From positions 1-9,101 of the forward strand of contig JAITDQ010000375.1 in assembly GCA_031282485.1 (NCBI GenBank): a stretch of DNA of 9,101 nucleotides, in the 5' to 3' direction. Position 1 is the stretch's first letter, and the number at the start of each line of letters is the position of its first letter. The notes beneath the pieces are model-generated. The model saw only the letters and a program-made list of their open reading frames with translations, had not been told where the DNA came from and ran no database searches. Made by a program: the position numbers and the translations under genes. The DNA is from Tannerella sp. (lineage in GTDB: Bacteria > Bacteroidota > Bacteroidia > Bacteroidales > Tannerellaceae). Shown piece by piece: positions 1 to 6,489 of this stretch.

Positions 1-130
1 GTAGAAACTACATCAAATAATGTGCCAAAAGAAAAATAAAACGGAATGAACAAGTTTGTCAAAAAAAAATGACATTATGGCATACCGGATTTTTTCATTA
101 TCTCATACGGCAGGTTCATGTTACCGTCGG

Positions 131-169
131 AAAAAAAGATCCCGAAGCAAAGTCGCGCCCCGGGATCTT
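131..169 (-). terminator. Intrinsic terminator of the T9SS cargo gene
   Basis: Positions 136-144 (AAGATCCCG) and 161-169 (CGGGATCTT) are perfect 9-bp inverted repeats around a 16-nt loop. Read on the minus strand, the second arm runs straight into a T tract of seven (plus-strand A run 131-137, partly shared with the stem). The hairpin begins about 29 nt after the TAG stop of the minus-strand gene, the expected place for a Rho-independent terminator. There is no T tract on the plus-strand side, so it works in one direction only. Confidence 0.88.
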
Positions 170-198
170 CCAAGTATTATGAAAAAAAAAGTTATATG

Positions 199-1305
199 CT
201 ACTTTATAAATATTTTTTTAGACCAGGAATCAACTTTCATGAAATAGATGCCTGTTGACAAATCCGAAACATCGACTTTCATCTTCGTATTGTTAATAAC
301 GACCGATTTCTTCCGGTTTCCGGAAGCGTCAAAAAAGAAAGCCGTCCGTCCGACGAGTTCTTCGGGAACCGTCAAGTCGAAATATGATACCGCCGGATTC
401 GGATACACTTTGACGTCATCTTCCCTGACAGCGCCTTCCGCCTTTTCCGTATCCGAATAGGTATAGACACAGTATGCGGTCATTGACCCGCCGGCTTTTT
501 CGCCATAATATTCGCAACGAGCCATATCTCCGTCGCTATCATACAGGCAGACGATCTTTCCGTCATACGTCCAGTCGTCGCCGGAAGCGACATGCGATGT
601 ACAGACGACTTCGCCTGCGTTTTCGCTACGGGAATAAGCATATTTTCCCGCATTTTTCCATGATCCGGTATTCTCCCATAACTGTATGATTTCTTCACTC
701 AGCCTGCCTTTTTCATCATACGCATACCGTATGCGGGTCATGGGAATATCCCACGCTCCGGTGTCTTTGTTACGATACATTTTTACATATTCCGCCACGC
801 GACCGTTTTCGTCACAGTTCCAGTTTCCTTTTACGGCAGGCTTTTCCGCCCAGTTTTCCGAATTTTTGTCCCACCGATAGATGAACGAATAACTCTTTTG
901 TCCTTTCCCGTCGTAGTAAGTTTCCGTTTTCGACGGATTTTCACGGGCGTTCGAAGCCGCAACGCCCGAAACGGCAACCATAACGTTTTCGCCGTAAGAA
1001 TAATCGCACTCCGAAACATCCGTCCACACACCGTCTTTCACGTTCCAGCGCTGGTTTTGTTCGGAAGTTTTCCGTCCGTTTTCGCCATAAACGAAACGCG
1101 CCCTCTCAAGCGGCGTCCCGTCCGGGCGATAAAATGTCATACCGGAAAGTTTTTTGGGCGAAGCGCCATTGCCAAGCCTGATATGTGCCGGCTCCATATT
1201 CAACGGATTACGTATACTTTGAGCCTGAACGCAGATGGCAACCATCATCACTGCAACAGATAAAAAACCAATTTTACGTCTCATAACACAATTATTTTTA
1301 ATCAT
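199..1305 (-). CDS. Secreted repeat protein with T9SS type A sorting domain
   Basis: A 368-residue predicted secreted protein of unknown function. Residues 8-30 form a signal peptide: MRRK, then a hydrophobic stretch, then VQAQS with likely cleavage after AQA or nearby. ATG 1305 gives seven extra residues; ATG 1284 (Met8) gives a more standard signal peptide and may be the true start. The C-terminal ~70 residues (from about 300) fit a type A T9SS sorting domain: VYPNP at 300-304, then short beta strands, then DLSTGIYFMKV at 348-358 and a basic KKIFIK end. Such tails direct cargo across the outer membrane and are usually removed, leaving the protein surface-attached or released. The middle (about 55-290) contains roughly five degenerate units of about 35-50 residues with recurring Y-x-x-x-G-R/K turns (YGENGRK 73-79, YDGKGQK 131-137, CDENGRV 164-170, YDEKGRL 196-202, YDSDGDM 255-261) and Trp-rich strands, resembling YD/RHS-like or MORN-like beta repeats. 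No catalytic motif was recognised. It appears monocistronic, with its own promoter element and terminator. Confidence 0.9.
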   Translation of the reverse strand: MIKNNCVMRRKIGFLSVAVMMVAICVQAQSIRNPLNMEPAHIRLGNGASPKKLSGMTFYRPDGTPLERARFVYGENGRKTSEQNQRWNVKDGVWTDVSECDYSYGENVMVAVSGVAASNARENPSKTETYYDGKGQKSYSFIYRWDKNSENWAEKPAVKGNWNCDENGRVAEYVKMYRNKDTGAWDIPMTRIRYAYDEKGRLSEEIIQLWENTGSWKNAGKYAYSRSENAGEVVCTSHVASGDDWTYDGKIVCLYDSDGDMARCEYYGEKAGGSMTAYCVYTYSDTEKAEGAVREDDVKVYPNPAVSYFDLTVPEELVGRTAFFFDASGNRKKSVVINNTKMKVDVSDLSTGIYFMKVDSWSKKIFIK

Positions 1306-1332
1306 TTGTCATTTAATTACCATTTGTCATTT
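1303..1332 (-). repeat. 12-bp direct repeat at the start of the T9SS cargo gene
   Basis: CATTTGTCATTT occurs at 1303-1314 and again at 1321-1332, a period of 18 bp. On the minus strand each copy reads AAATGACAAATG. The ATG at 1305 is the end of the downstream copy. The ATG of the upstream copy (1323) opens a four-codon frame, MVIK, ending in TGA at 1311-1309, in phase with and three bases before the main ATG. It may be a small duplication of the start region or a binding site in the leader. Confidence 0.6.
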
Positions 1333-1347
1333 CCATGTATGGAGAGG

Positions 1348-1355
1348 CAAAGATA
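1348..1355 (-). promoter_or_regulatory. Bacteroidota -7 element for the T9SS cargo gene
   Basis: On the minus strand this reads TATCTTTG, an exact match to the Bacteroidota -7 consensus TAnnTTTG. Transcription would start near 1341, giving a leader of about 36 nt to ATG 1305 or about 57 nt to ATG 1284. A -33 TTTG is not clear: the region around 1374-1380 gives only TTTTC on this strand. The element is short, so the call rests on its exact match and good position. Confidence 0.5.
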
Positions 1356-1540
1356 TATTTTTTTCGTTAATCCGAAAATTATTTTCGAGAAAACTTGCTG
1401 CATAATAACGGACGAAACTCCTCAACCTTGCGGTTCGCAAGACATTCTCCGGTGACAGATCATCGGAATGTTCTATAAAAACATCTGATAATAAATATAT
1501 TAAAACGAAACAGGAAATCTAATAAAATTAAACGCACACC
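1356..1540. other. Divergent intergenic spacer with two small hairpins
   Basis: This is the core of the 305-bp gap between the divergent T9SS cargo gene and the SGNH/MBOAT operon. I see no coding region. There are two inverted repeats. CTTGCG-GTT-CGCAAG at 1427-1441 is a perfect 6-bp stem with a 3-nt loop. An imperfect hairpin at about 1443-1475 pairs ACATT with AATGT and CCG with CGG across a small bulge. Neither is followed by a T tract, so they do not look like terminators. Both lie upstream of the predicted operon start, so they would act as DNA sites or belong to a longer leader from an unseen upstream start. Confidence 0.4.
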
Positions 1541-1543
1541 TTT

Positions 1544-1578
1544 TTTGCTGTATATATTAATTATTATATGTACATTTG
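1544..1578 (+). promoter_or_regulatory. Predicted promoter of the SGNH-SGNH-MBOAT operon
   Basis: TACATTTG at 1571-1578 matches the Bacteroidota -7 consensus TAnnTTTG exactly. TTTG at 1544-1547, the end of a T run, could be the -33 element. The 23-nt gap is slightly long for the class. Transcription would start around 1584-1586. That leaves a leader of about 25 nt before ATG 1611 but almost none before the out-of-frame ATG at 1589, which supports 1611 as the start. Confidence 0.55.
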
Positions 1579-1588
1579 CGCTGCTTTT

Positions 1589-1693
1589 ATGGAAAAGAAT
1601 GAGATAACGAATGGTCTGGGAAAGGAAGAAGAAAAAGAAAAAAAACTACGCAAATCGTTTTTCAGCTATATTATCCGTAGCCTTAATCGTTAA
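1589..1693 (+). other. Short overlapping reading frame ahead of the first SGNH gene
   Basis: ATG 1589 opens a 34-codon frame ending in TAA at 1691-1693. It overlaps the start of the 507-residue SGNH gene in another frame. It encodes a charged, Lys/Glu-rich peptide (MEKNEITNGLGKEEEKEKK, then LRKSFFSYIIRSLNR). The overlap crosses the A-rich tract GAAAAAGAAAAAAAAC, which ends in a run of eight A. Loss of one base there would fuse this N-terminus in frame to the membrane segment of the SGNH protein. It may therefore be the original N-terminus displaced by an indel, a slippage site, or chance. Confidence 0.3.
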
Positions 1694-3134
1694 TCTGGGT
1701 TTGTACTGGCTTCCGGGTTCCGTCTTTGGTCTGCAGATAAAAAAGGTTGATTTATTAGCGGATATACGTGTATCATCCGAAAAAGAGGAGGATGACGTTT
1801 CTGCTTTTTTAACAGATGATGACGACGAATACCTTTCCGGCATATCCGATGACGTTGCAACGGAGATAAATCCGGCGGATTCCGTCATACAGCCTCCGCC
1901 TCCCGTTCCGCCGGGAAATACGGAGCCGGATTCTTCCGGTACGGAGAAAAATCAAAATACAGCTCCGAAAACATCCGGCGATGACGATAAAAGCAATGTC
2001 GACTACCTTTCCAACACGGATATAGAAGATTTTTCCGCCGGTCATACCGGGCTTCGACGTTTTTTTGCGGCGCTTAACAATCTAAATCATTTAGGACGCC
2101 CCGTTCGCATCGCTTTTTTGGGAGATTCCTTTATCGAAGGGGACATTCTTGTTGCGGATTTCCGCGCCCAAATGCAGCAGTATTTCGGCGGACGCGGGGT
2201 CGGCTTCATCCCCATTACATCAAACGTTGCGCAATACCGTCCGACGATCAAACAAAGCGCCGACGGATGGAAAACGTATTCGATCATAAAAAATAAAAAC
2301 AGGAAGTACGTCCTGTCCGGCCTGTCATTCGAACCGTCGTCCGACAATGCGATTATACGGTTTCAAACGGTTGATATGTATCCCGGGCTGGAGGAGGTGT
2401 CATCCATCAAATTCATTTATTCGAATAACAAAAATACCGGCCTGTCGTTGAAAATCGATACGGACACATCGTATTATGAACTGCCGGCGGCGGAAACGGT
2501 AACGCAATATGAAATAAACGGGACATTTACGAAAGGAACCATGCGGTTCAGGAACGCCGCCGGGCTAAACGCCATAGGCGTCGCCTTCGAAGACAACCGG
2601 GGCGTCATTGTCGACAACTTTTCCCTCCGGGGTAATTCCGGCATCATCATGGCGGAACTTGACGGCGAAAGTTGCCGCGAACTGCAACGCATAAGGCCTT
2701 ACGATCTGCTCGTCCTGCAGTACGGGCTGAACGTTGCCAGCGATTCGATACGCGAATACGGCTGGTATCGCAACCACATGGTTTCGGTGATCGAACATTT
2801 GCAGGACTGCTTTCCGGACGCCGACATCCTGATACTCGGCGTGTCCGATCGCAGCCATAAAAGCGGAGGGGCTTACAGCACAATGCCTGCGGTATTATCC
2901 CTTTTGCGTGCGCAACGCCAGACGGCTCAGAAAACCGAAGTGACGTTCTGGAGCATATTCGCCGCAATGGGCGGACGGAACAGCATGATCAAATACGTGG
3001 AGTCGAACTGGGCAAGCAAAGACTATACGCATCTCAGCTTCCGGGGAGGACGCGAAATCGCCAAAGCCCTGTTTGATGCCATAATAACGGAAAAAGACTT
3101 GTACGATGATGAAGAGAGATTGGTGGAAAGGTAA
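1611..3134 (+). CDS. Membrane-anchored SGNH/GDSL-fold protein 1 (putative O-acyltransferase or esterase)
   Basis: A 507-residue predicted periplasmic protein. A Lys-rich N-terminus (RKKKKKK, 5-11) precedes one hydrophobic segment at about 17-40, a signal anchor with the rest outside the cytoplasm. Residues 55-145 are an acidic, Pro/Ser/Asp-rich spacer. The SGNH fold follows with all four blocks visible: GDS at 171-173 (nucleophile Ser173), the block II Gly in SLRGNSG (Gly341), Asn374 in LQYGLN, and DYTH at 471-474 (Asp471, His474). About 160 residues between blocks I and II, rich in predicted beta strands, look like an inserted beta-sandwich. A carbohydrate-binding domain lies in the same place in the peptidoglycan O-acetylesterase Ape1. 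The family includes both esterases and transferases (PatB, AlgJ, AlgX). Adjacency to an MBOAT gene argues for glycan O-acylation, but the direction of the reaction is inferred. It overlaps the next gene by 29 nt. The start is uncertain because of the frame just upstream; no Shine-Dalgarno is evident. Confidence 0.87.
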   Translation: MVWERKKKKKKNYANRFSAILSVALIVNLGLYWLPGSVFGLQIKKVDLLADIRVSSEKEEDDVSAFLTDDDDEYLSGISDDVATEINPADSVIQPPPPVPPGNTEPDSSGTEKNQNTAPKTSGDDDKSNVDYLSNTDIEDFSAGHTGLRRFFAALNNLNHLGRPVRIAFLGDSFIEGDILVADFRAQMQQYFGGRGVGFIPITSNVAQYRPTIKQSADGWKTYSIIKNKNRKYVLSGLSFEPSSDNAIIRFQTVDMYPGLEEVSSIKFIYSNNKNTGLSLKIDTDTSYYELPAAETVTQYEINGTFTKGTMRFRNAAGLNAIGVAFEDNRGVIVDNFSLRGNSGIIMAELDGESCRELQRIRPYDLLVLQYGLNVASDSIREYGWYRNHMVSVIEHLQDCFPDADILILGVSDRSHKSGGAYSTMPAVLSLLRAQRQTAQKTEVTFWSIFAAMGGRNSMIKYVESNWASKDYTHLSFRGGREIAKALFDAIITEKDLYDDEERLVER

Positions 3135-4848
3135 AATCAGAAACTTGACAATCGCTTTGGGAAGCCTTATTTTCATCTTCTTCATCGTAAGTACCGGGAA
3201 AATAAGAGCTGTAAAAAGCGCGGAAGCGGATGAAACAGCCAGTCTGCCTCCGCTGACGGATAGCGTTTGCTGCTCGCTGCCGTTCATCAACGACACGCTG
3301 TGCGTCGTCCACGACCCGGCGAAATCGTTGCAGCCGTTCATCAACGGTCTGAAAGAACTGAGGGCGGGAAAAGATACGGTTATCAACATCATACACCTTG
3401 GAGATTCGCATATCCAAGCCGGCTTCCTGAGCGGACAAACGATGCGTATGCTGCAAACGACATTCGGCAATGCGGGACGCGGGTGGATCGCGCCGTTCAA
3501 ATTATCAAAAGCCAACGAACCGAACGATTATTTTATATCGTCCAATATAAGGGAATGGATCGTCGGGCGTTGCATACAGTCGTCGCCAAAATGTCCGTGG
3601 GGTATCGGCGGTATCGGGATACAGACGAGCGCCCCGAAGATAGACTTCAATCTTGTAATAGCGCCCAACAACGGCGCAGGATACAGCTTTAACAAAGTAT
3701 TGTTATACCGCGACCGGAACGCGATGCCCATGGCGCCCTCGCCACATTATTCCGATTCCATACTCGCCTTGTCGTGGGGCGAAGGTCTTTGCGAAGATAT
3801 CGCCGTCGATACGTTTGTGACAGCCGGCCTGTTGGATACCTTTAAACTTACGGGTATCGGCCTCGACAAAGACATCGTTAAAAATAACGGCTCACACAAC
3901 AGTTTATACTACGGTTTCATGCTGTTGAATGGTTTTCCGGGTATATTATACCACTCGATCGGCGTGAACGGGGCACGGTTTGTTGATTATACGAACCGCA
4001 ACTATATACGTCAGTTAGCGCTGCTCAAGCCGTCGCTGCTCATCGTTTCGCTGGGCACGAACGAATCGTTCGGGCGCCAGTTCGGCAAGGAACAGTTCCG
4101 CTCGCAGGTTGACGCCTTTATACAGTTAGTAAAAGAAGAACTGCCCGAAACGGCCTTACTGATAACAACACCGGCCGAATCCTACAAACGCGCCTACAAA
4201 AACAAAAAACGATATTACGTCCGTAACGACAATATCGCCAAAGTTGCGGATGCGTTAACCTCGTATACGCGGGAAAAGGGAATTGCATGCTGGGACTTGT
4301 TTTCGATAACGGGCGGCAATAACTCGTGTAAAAACTGGTTCGAAGCCGGCATGTTCGGACGCGACCGCATCCATTTTTCAAGTAAAGGATACGGCGAACA
4401 GGGCGTTTTGTTATACAAAGCGCTTATCCGTTCCTGCATGGACAGCGAAACGGGAAACGATATCATAATGGCGAATACGGATATGGAAAATTTATCTGCC
4501 GAAGATATTATTATCTCCGGTTTCGCCGACCCGGATTCGGAACAGGATTCGTTCCCCGATATAAATGATAATTCGGAATCATTCGAAGACAGTTTCGAAG
4601 ATATAACCGAAACAGAACTCGAATCCGAAACAGAATCGACGGAAGAAATATTAACAAACGAAAAACTGACGGAAGAAAAACTGATTAAAACAGGAACGGA
4701 AAAACGCGATGCGAAACGGGAAAACAATGAAAAATCACCGGCAGAAAACCCGGTAACGGAGGAAATGCAAAGCCCGGAAAGGAATGTTAAGATTAATGCG
4801 GCGACTGGGGAAAAAACGGTAGCAAAGGAGGTGCAGGATGTGGAATGA
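3106..4848 (+). CDS. Membrane-anchored SGNH/GDSL-fold protein 2 with acidic C-terminal tail
   Basis: A 580-residue predicted periplasmic protein. A basic start (MMKRDWWKGKIR) leads to a single membrane segment at about 13-29, so the body should face the periplasm. ATG 3109 is an alternative start one codon in. The SGNH blocks are complete: HLGDSH at 97-102 (Ser101), block II in SIGVNGA (284-290), GTNE at 317-320 (Asn319), and DRIH at 420-423 (Asp420, His423). About 180 residues separate blocks I and II, again suggesting an inserted beta domain. The folded part ends near residue 447. The last ~130 residues are low-complexity and rich in Glu, Ser, Thr and Asp, with local repeats (SFEDSFED; NEKLTEEKL, encoded by GAAAAACTGA at 4660-4669 and 4675-4684). 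This tail is unusual for the family and may be a flexible tether or interaction region. The two SGNH proteins differ strongly in sequence, so this is not a recent duplication. It overlaps the upstream gene by 29 nt and the MBOAT gene by 11 nt, implying coupled translation. Transferase or esterase activity is inferred. Confidence 0.88.
   Translation: MMKRDWWKGKIRNLTIALGSLIFIFFIVSTGKIRAVKSAEADETASLPPLTDSVCCSLPFINDTLCVVHDPAKSLQPFINGLKELRAGKDTVINIIHLGDSHIQAGFLSGQTMRMLQTTFGNAGRGWIAPFKLSKANEPNDYFISSNIREWIVGRCIQSSPKCPWGIGGIGIQTSAPKIDFNLVIAPNNGAGYSFNKVLLYRDRNAMPMAPSPHYSDSILALSWGEGLCEDIAVDTFVTAGLLDTFKLTGIGLDKDIVKNNGSHNSLYYGFMLLNGFPGILYHSIGVNGARFVDYTNRNYIRQLALLKPSLLIVSLGTNESFGRQFGKEQFRSQVDAFIQLVKEELPETALLITTPAESYKRAYKNKKRYYVRNDNIAKVADALTSYTREKGIACWDLFSITGGNNSCKNWFEAGMFGRDRIHFSSKGYGEQGVLLYKALIRSCMDSETGNDIIMANTDMENLSAEDIIISGFADPDSEQDSFPDINDNSESFEDSFEDITETELESETESTEEILTNEKLTEEKLIKTGTEKRDAKRENNEKSPAENPVTEEMQSPERNVKINAATGEKTVAKEVQDVE
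4824..4833 (+). promoter_or_regulatory. Strong Shine-Dalgarno for the MBOAT gene
   Basis: AAAGGAGGTG lies inside the last codons of the second SGNH gene, with GGAGG ending six bases before ATG 4838. It is close to a full complement of the usual 16S rRNA 3' tail and fixes the MBOAT start. Such strong sites are uncommon in Bacteroidota, and the other starts in this window lack one. Here it probably secures re-initiation within the 11-nt gene overlap. Confidence 0.75.
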
Positions 4849-6385
4849 TATCGAAAAATATTTTAATGAGTTGTCATTCCAGAAGTTACTTGAACTGTTC
4901 AAATATCAGCCCGAATCACCGATGCTGTTCAGCACGGGGTTGTTTTTGTTTCTGTTTATCGGGTTCTATATCATTTACAATTCGTTACGCGACCGGTCAA
5001 ACATACGAATCATATATGTGATTCTTTTTTCCATTTATTTTTATTACAAAACAAGCGGATTGTGGTTTATACTCCTGATTTCTACGGCGACTTCCGATTT
5101 TTTCATCGGTCGTGTAATTCCCGAAGTGCGAAGCCGGATCGGGAAAAAACTGTGGATAACGTTGAGTATCTGCATCAATCTCGGCATGTTGACCTGCTTC
5201 AAATACACAAATTTCCTGTACGAAATGGCGATCGGTTTCTGGCATACGGTTGGCGGGCTTATGAACGAGCCGGTACTGAAAGGAATGACGTATGAACCGC
5301 TTGACATCTTTCTTCCCGTCGGGATATCCTTCTTCACCTTCCAGTCCATGAGCTATACAATCGACGTCTACCGCGGCCAGATAAAGCCCGTCACGAAATG
5401 GACGGATTATCTTTTTTACGTATCGTTCTTTCCCGGATTAGTGGCCGGGCCGATTGTCAGGGCAAAGGATTTTATTCCCCAGATATATAAAAAACCGGTA
5501 CTCCTCTATAACCAAATGGGAGAAGCGCTATACCTGATTATCTGCGGATTATTTAAGAAATGCATCATATCGGACTATATAAGCGTGAATTTTGTCGACC
5601 GCATTTTCGACGCGCCGGCTCTTTACACGGGAGTTGAGAACCTTGTGGGCGTGTACGGTTATGCACTTCAGATATATTGCGATTTCTCCGGCTATTCCGA
5701 CATGGCAATAGGCATTGCCCTGTTGCTGGGTTTCCGGTTCAACATCAATTTCGACTCGCCATACCGGTCGGCGTCCATTACGGAATTTTGGCGAAGGTGG
5801 CATATCTCGCTTTCGACCTGGCTGCGCGATTATCTTTACATACCTTTGGGGGGCAACCGCAAAGGCAAAACACGGACGTATGTAAATCTTATCATAACCA
5901 TGCTGCTGGGCGGTTTATGGCATGGCGCCGCGTTGCGGTTCATCTTATGGGGCGCTATCCACGGAATAGCGCTGGCCGTACATAAATTATTCATGAGCCT
6001 GTTCGGGCTGAAAGCCAACGGCGCGGATATGCCGCTGTGGAGACGTATAACGGGTACGGTTTTCACCTTTCACATCGTTTGTTTCGCCTGGATATTTTTC
6101 CGCGCCGACACAATGGGAAAAGCCGGAGAGATGCTGACGCAGATTTTTACGCATTTCGAACCCGGCGTGTTTCTGCAGTTTGTTTCCGGTTACCGCCTGA
6201 TTTTCATACTCATGGCAACGGGATACATCATCCATTTCCTGCCTGAAAAAACAGACCTGGCAATCCGGCGAAAAATAACCGACATGCCGCTGTGGGTAAA
6301 GGCTGCACTGCTGTGTACCGCCATATTTGCGGTTATCCAGATGAAAAGCGCGGAAATCGTGCCGTTCATCTATTTCCAGTTTTAA
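4838..6385 (+). CDS. MBOAT family O-acyltransferase, AlgI/DltB type
   Basis: A 515-residue polytopic inner-membrane protein with about a dozen hydrophobic segments, close to the usual AlgI length. The family moves an acyl group from a cytoplasmic donor across the membrane for transfer to an extracytoplasmic polymer. Hallmarks seen in order: PVGISFFTFQSMSY at 160-173, FPGLVAGPIVRAKDF at 198-212, CDFSGYSDMAIG at 281-292, FWRRWHISLSTWLRDYLYIP at 317-336, and GGLWHGA at 358-364. His362 in the WHGA motif matches the family's essential His; His322 in WRRWH is the second conserved one. It is the last gene of the operon and starts inside the upstream SGNH gene with a strong ribosome binding site. MBOAT plus SGNH partners is the arrangement of AlgI-AlgJ/AlgX and PatA-PatB. 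The membrane role is secure; acetyl as the group and the acceptor glycan are inferred. No terminator is visible after the stop, so some read-through into the M16 gene is possible. Confidence 0.93.
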   Translation: MWNDIEKYFNELSFQKLLELFKYQPESPMLFSTGLFLFLFIGFYIIYNSLRDRSNIRIIYVILFSIYFYYKTSGLWFILLISTATSDFFIGRVIPEVRSRIGKKLWITLSICINLGMLTCFKYTNFLYEMAIGFWHTVGGLMNEPVLKGMTYEPLDIFLPVGISFFTFQSMSYTIDVYRGQIKPVTKWTDYLFYVSFFPGLVAGPIVRAKDFIPQIYKKPVLLYNQMGEALYLIICGLFKKCIISDYISVNFVDRIFDAPALYTGVENLVGVYGYALQIYCDFSGYSDMAIGIALLLGFRFNINFDSPYRSASITEFWRRWHISLSTWLRDYLYIPLGGNRKGKTRTYVNLIITMLLGGLWHGAALRFILWGAIHGIALAVHKLFMSLFGLKANGADMPLWRRITGTVFTFHIVCFAWIFFRADTMGKAGEMLTQIFTHFEPGVFLQFVSGYRLIFILMATGYIIHFLPEKTDLAIRRKITDMPLWVKAALLCTAIFAVIQMKSAEIVPFIYFQF

Positions 6386-6455
6386 TTTTGTACATAATAC
6401 TGCACATTTTGATAAAAAAGTTTGTATTTATAATGTCGGGGAAACAGGAAAGTTT

Positions 6456-6463
6456 TATATTTG
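6456..6463 (+). promoter_or_regulatory. Bacteroidota -7 element before the M16 peptidase gene
   Basis: TATATTTG matches the TAnnTTTG consensus exactly, 26 bases before ATG 6490. Transcription would start near 6470, leaving a leader of about 20 nt. I see no TTTG at the normal -33 distance; the nearest, at 6421-6424, is about 31 bases upstream and too far. It may therefore be weak or activator-dependent. Confidence 0.42.
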
Positions 6464-6474
6464 TCGGACAAATA
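6458..6474. promoter_or_regulatory. 17-bp palindrome overlapping the M16 promoter, possible operator
   Basis: TATTTGTC-G-GACAAATA is a perfect inverted repeat with 8-bp arms and one central base. It shares six bases with the -7 element and ends 15 bases before the start codon. The one-base centre and lack of a T tract make an RNA terminator unlikely; a site for a dimeric DNA-binding protein is the simplest reading. No regulator gene is present in the window. Confidence 0.45.
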
Positions 6475-6489
6475 CTACATTAATTTTCA

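Noticed and set aside
1..11. Small inverted repeat GTAG-AAA-CTAC at the window edge
   Set aside because: A 4-bp stem is expected by chance and has no context because the window begins there.
75..119. 14-codon minus-strand frame (MNLPYEIMKKSGMP) beyond the terminator
   Set aside because: Too short to support, and it has no start signal. It lies after a strong terminator with no promoter element of its own.
56..247. 63-codon plus-strand open frame at the left edge
   Set aside because: It runs across the terminator hairpin and the end of the minus-strand gene, is rich in Lys/Arg/Ser from A-rich DNA, and shows no protein-like pattern.
2895..3515. 206-codon minus-strand open frame across the SGNH gene junction
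   Set aside because: It lies antisense to two well-supported SGNH coding regions whose catalytic motifs are intact. Its translation has no recognisable domain and looks like a shadow frame.
4215..4727. 170-codon minus-strand frame rich in Ser and Val
   Set aside because: It is the antisense of the Glu/Ser-rich tail of SGNH protein 2; GAA codons read backwards as TTC and TCG-type codons explain its composition.
6386..6455. Possible terminator after the MBOAT gene
   Set aside because: No stem with a following T tract is visible; the A run and T-rich patches have no paired arms.
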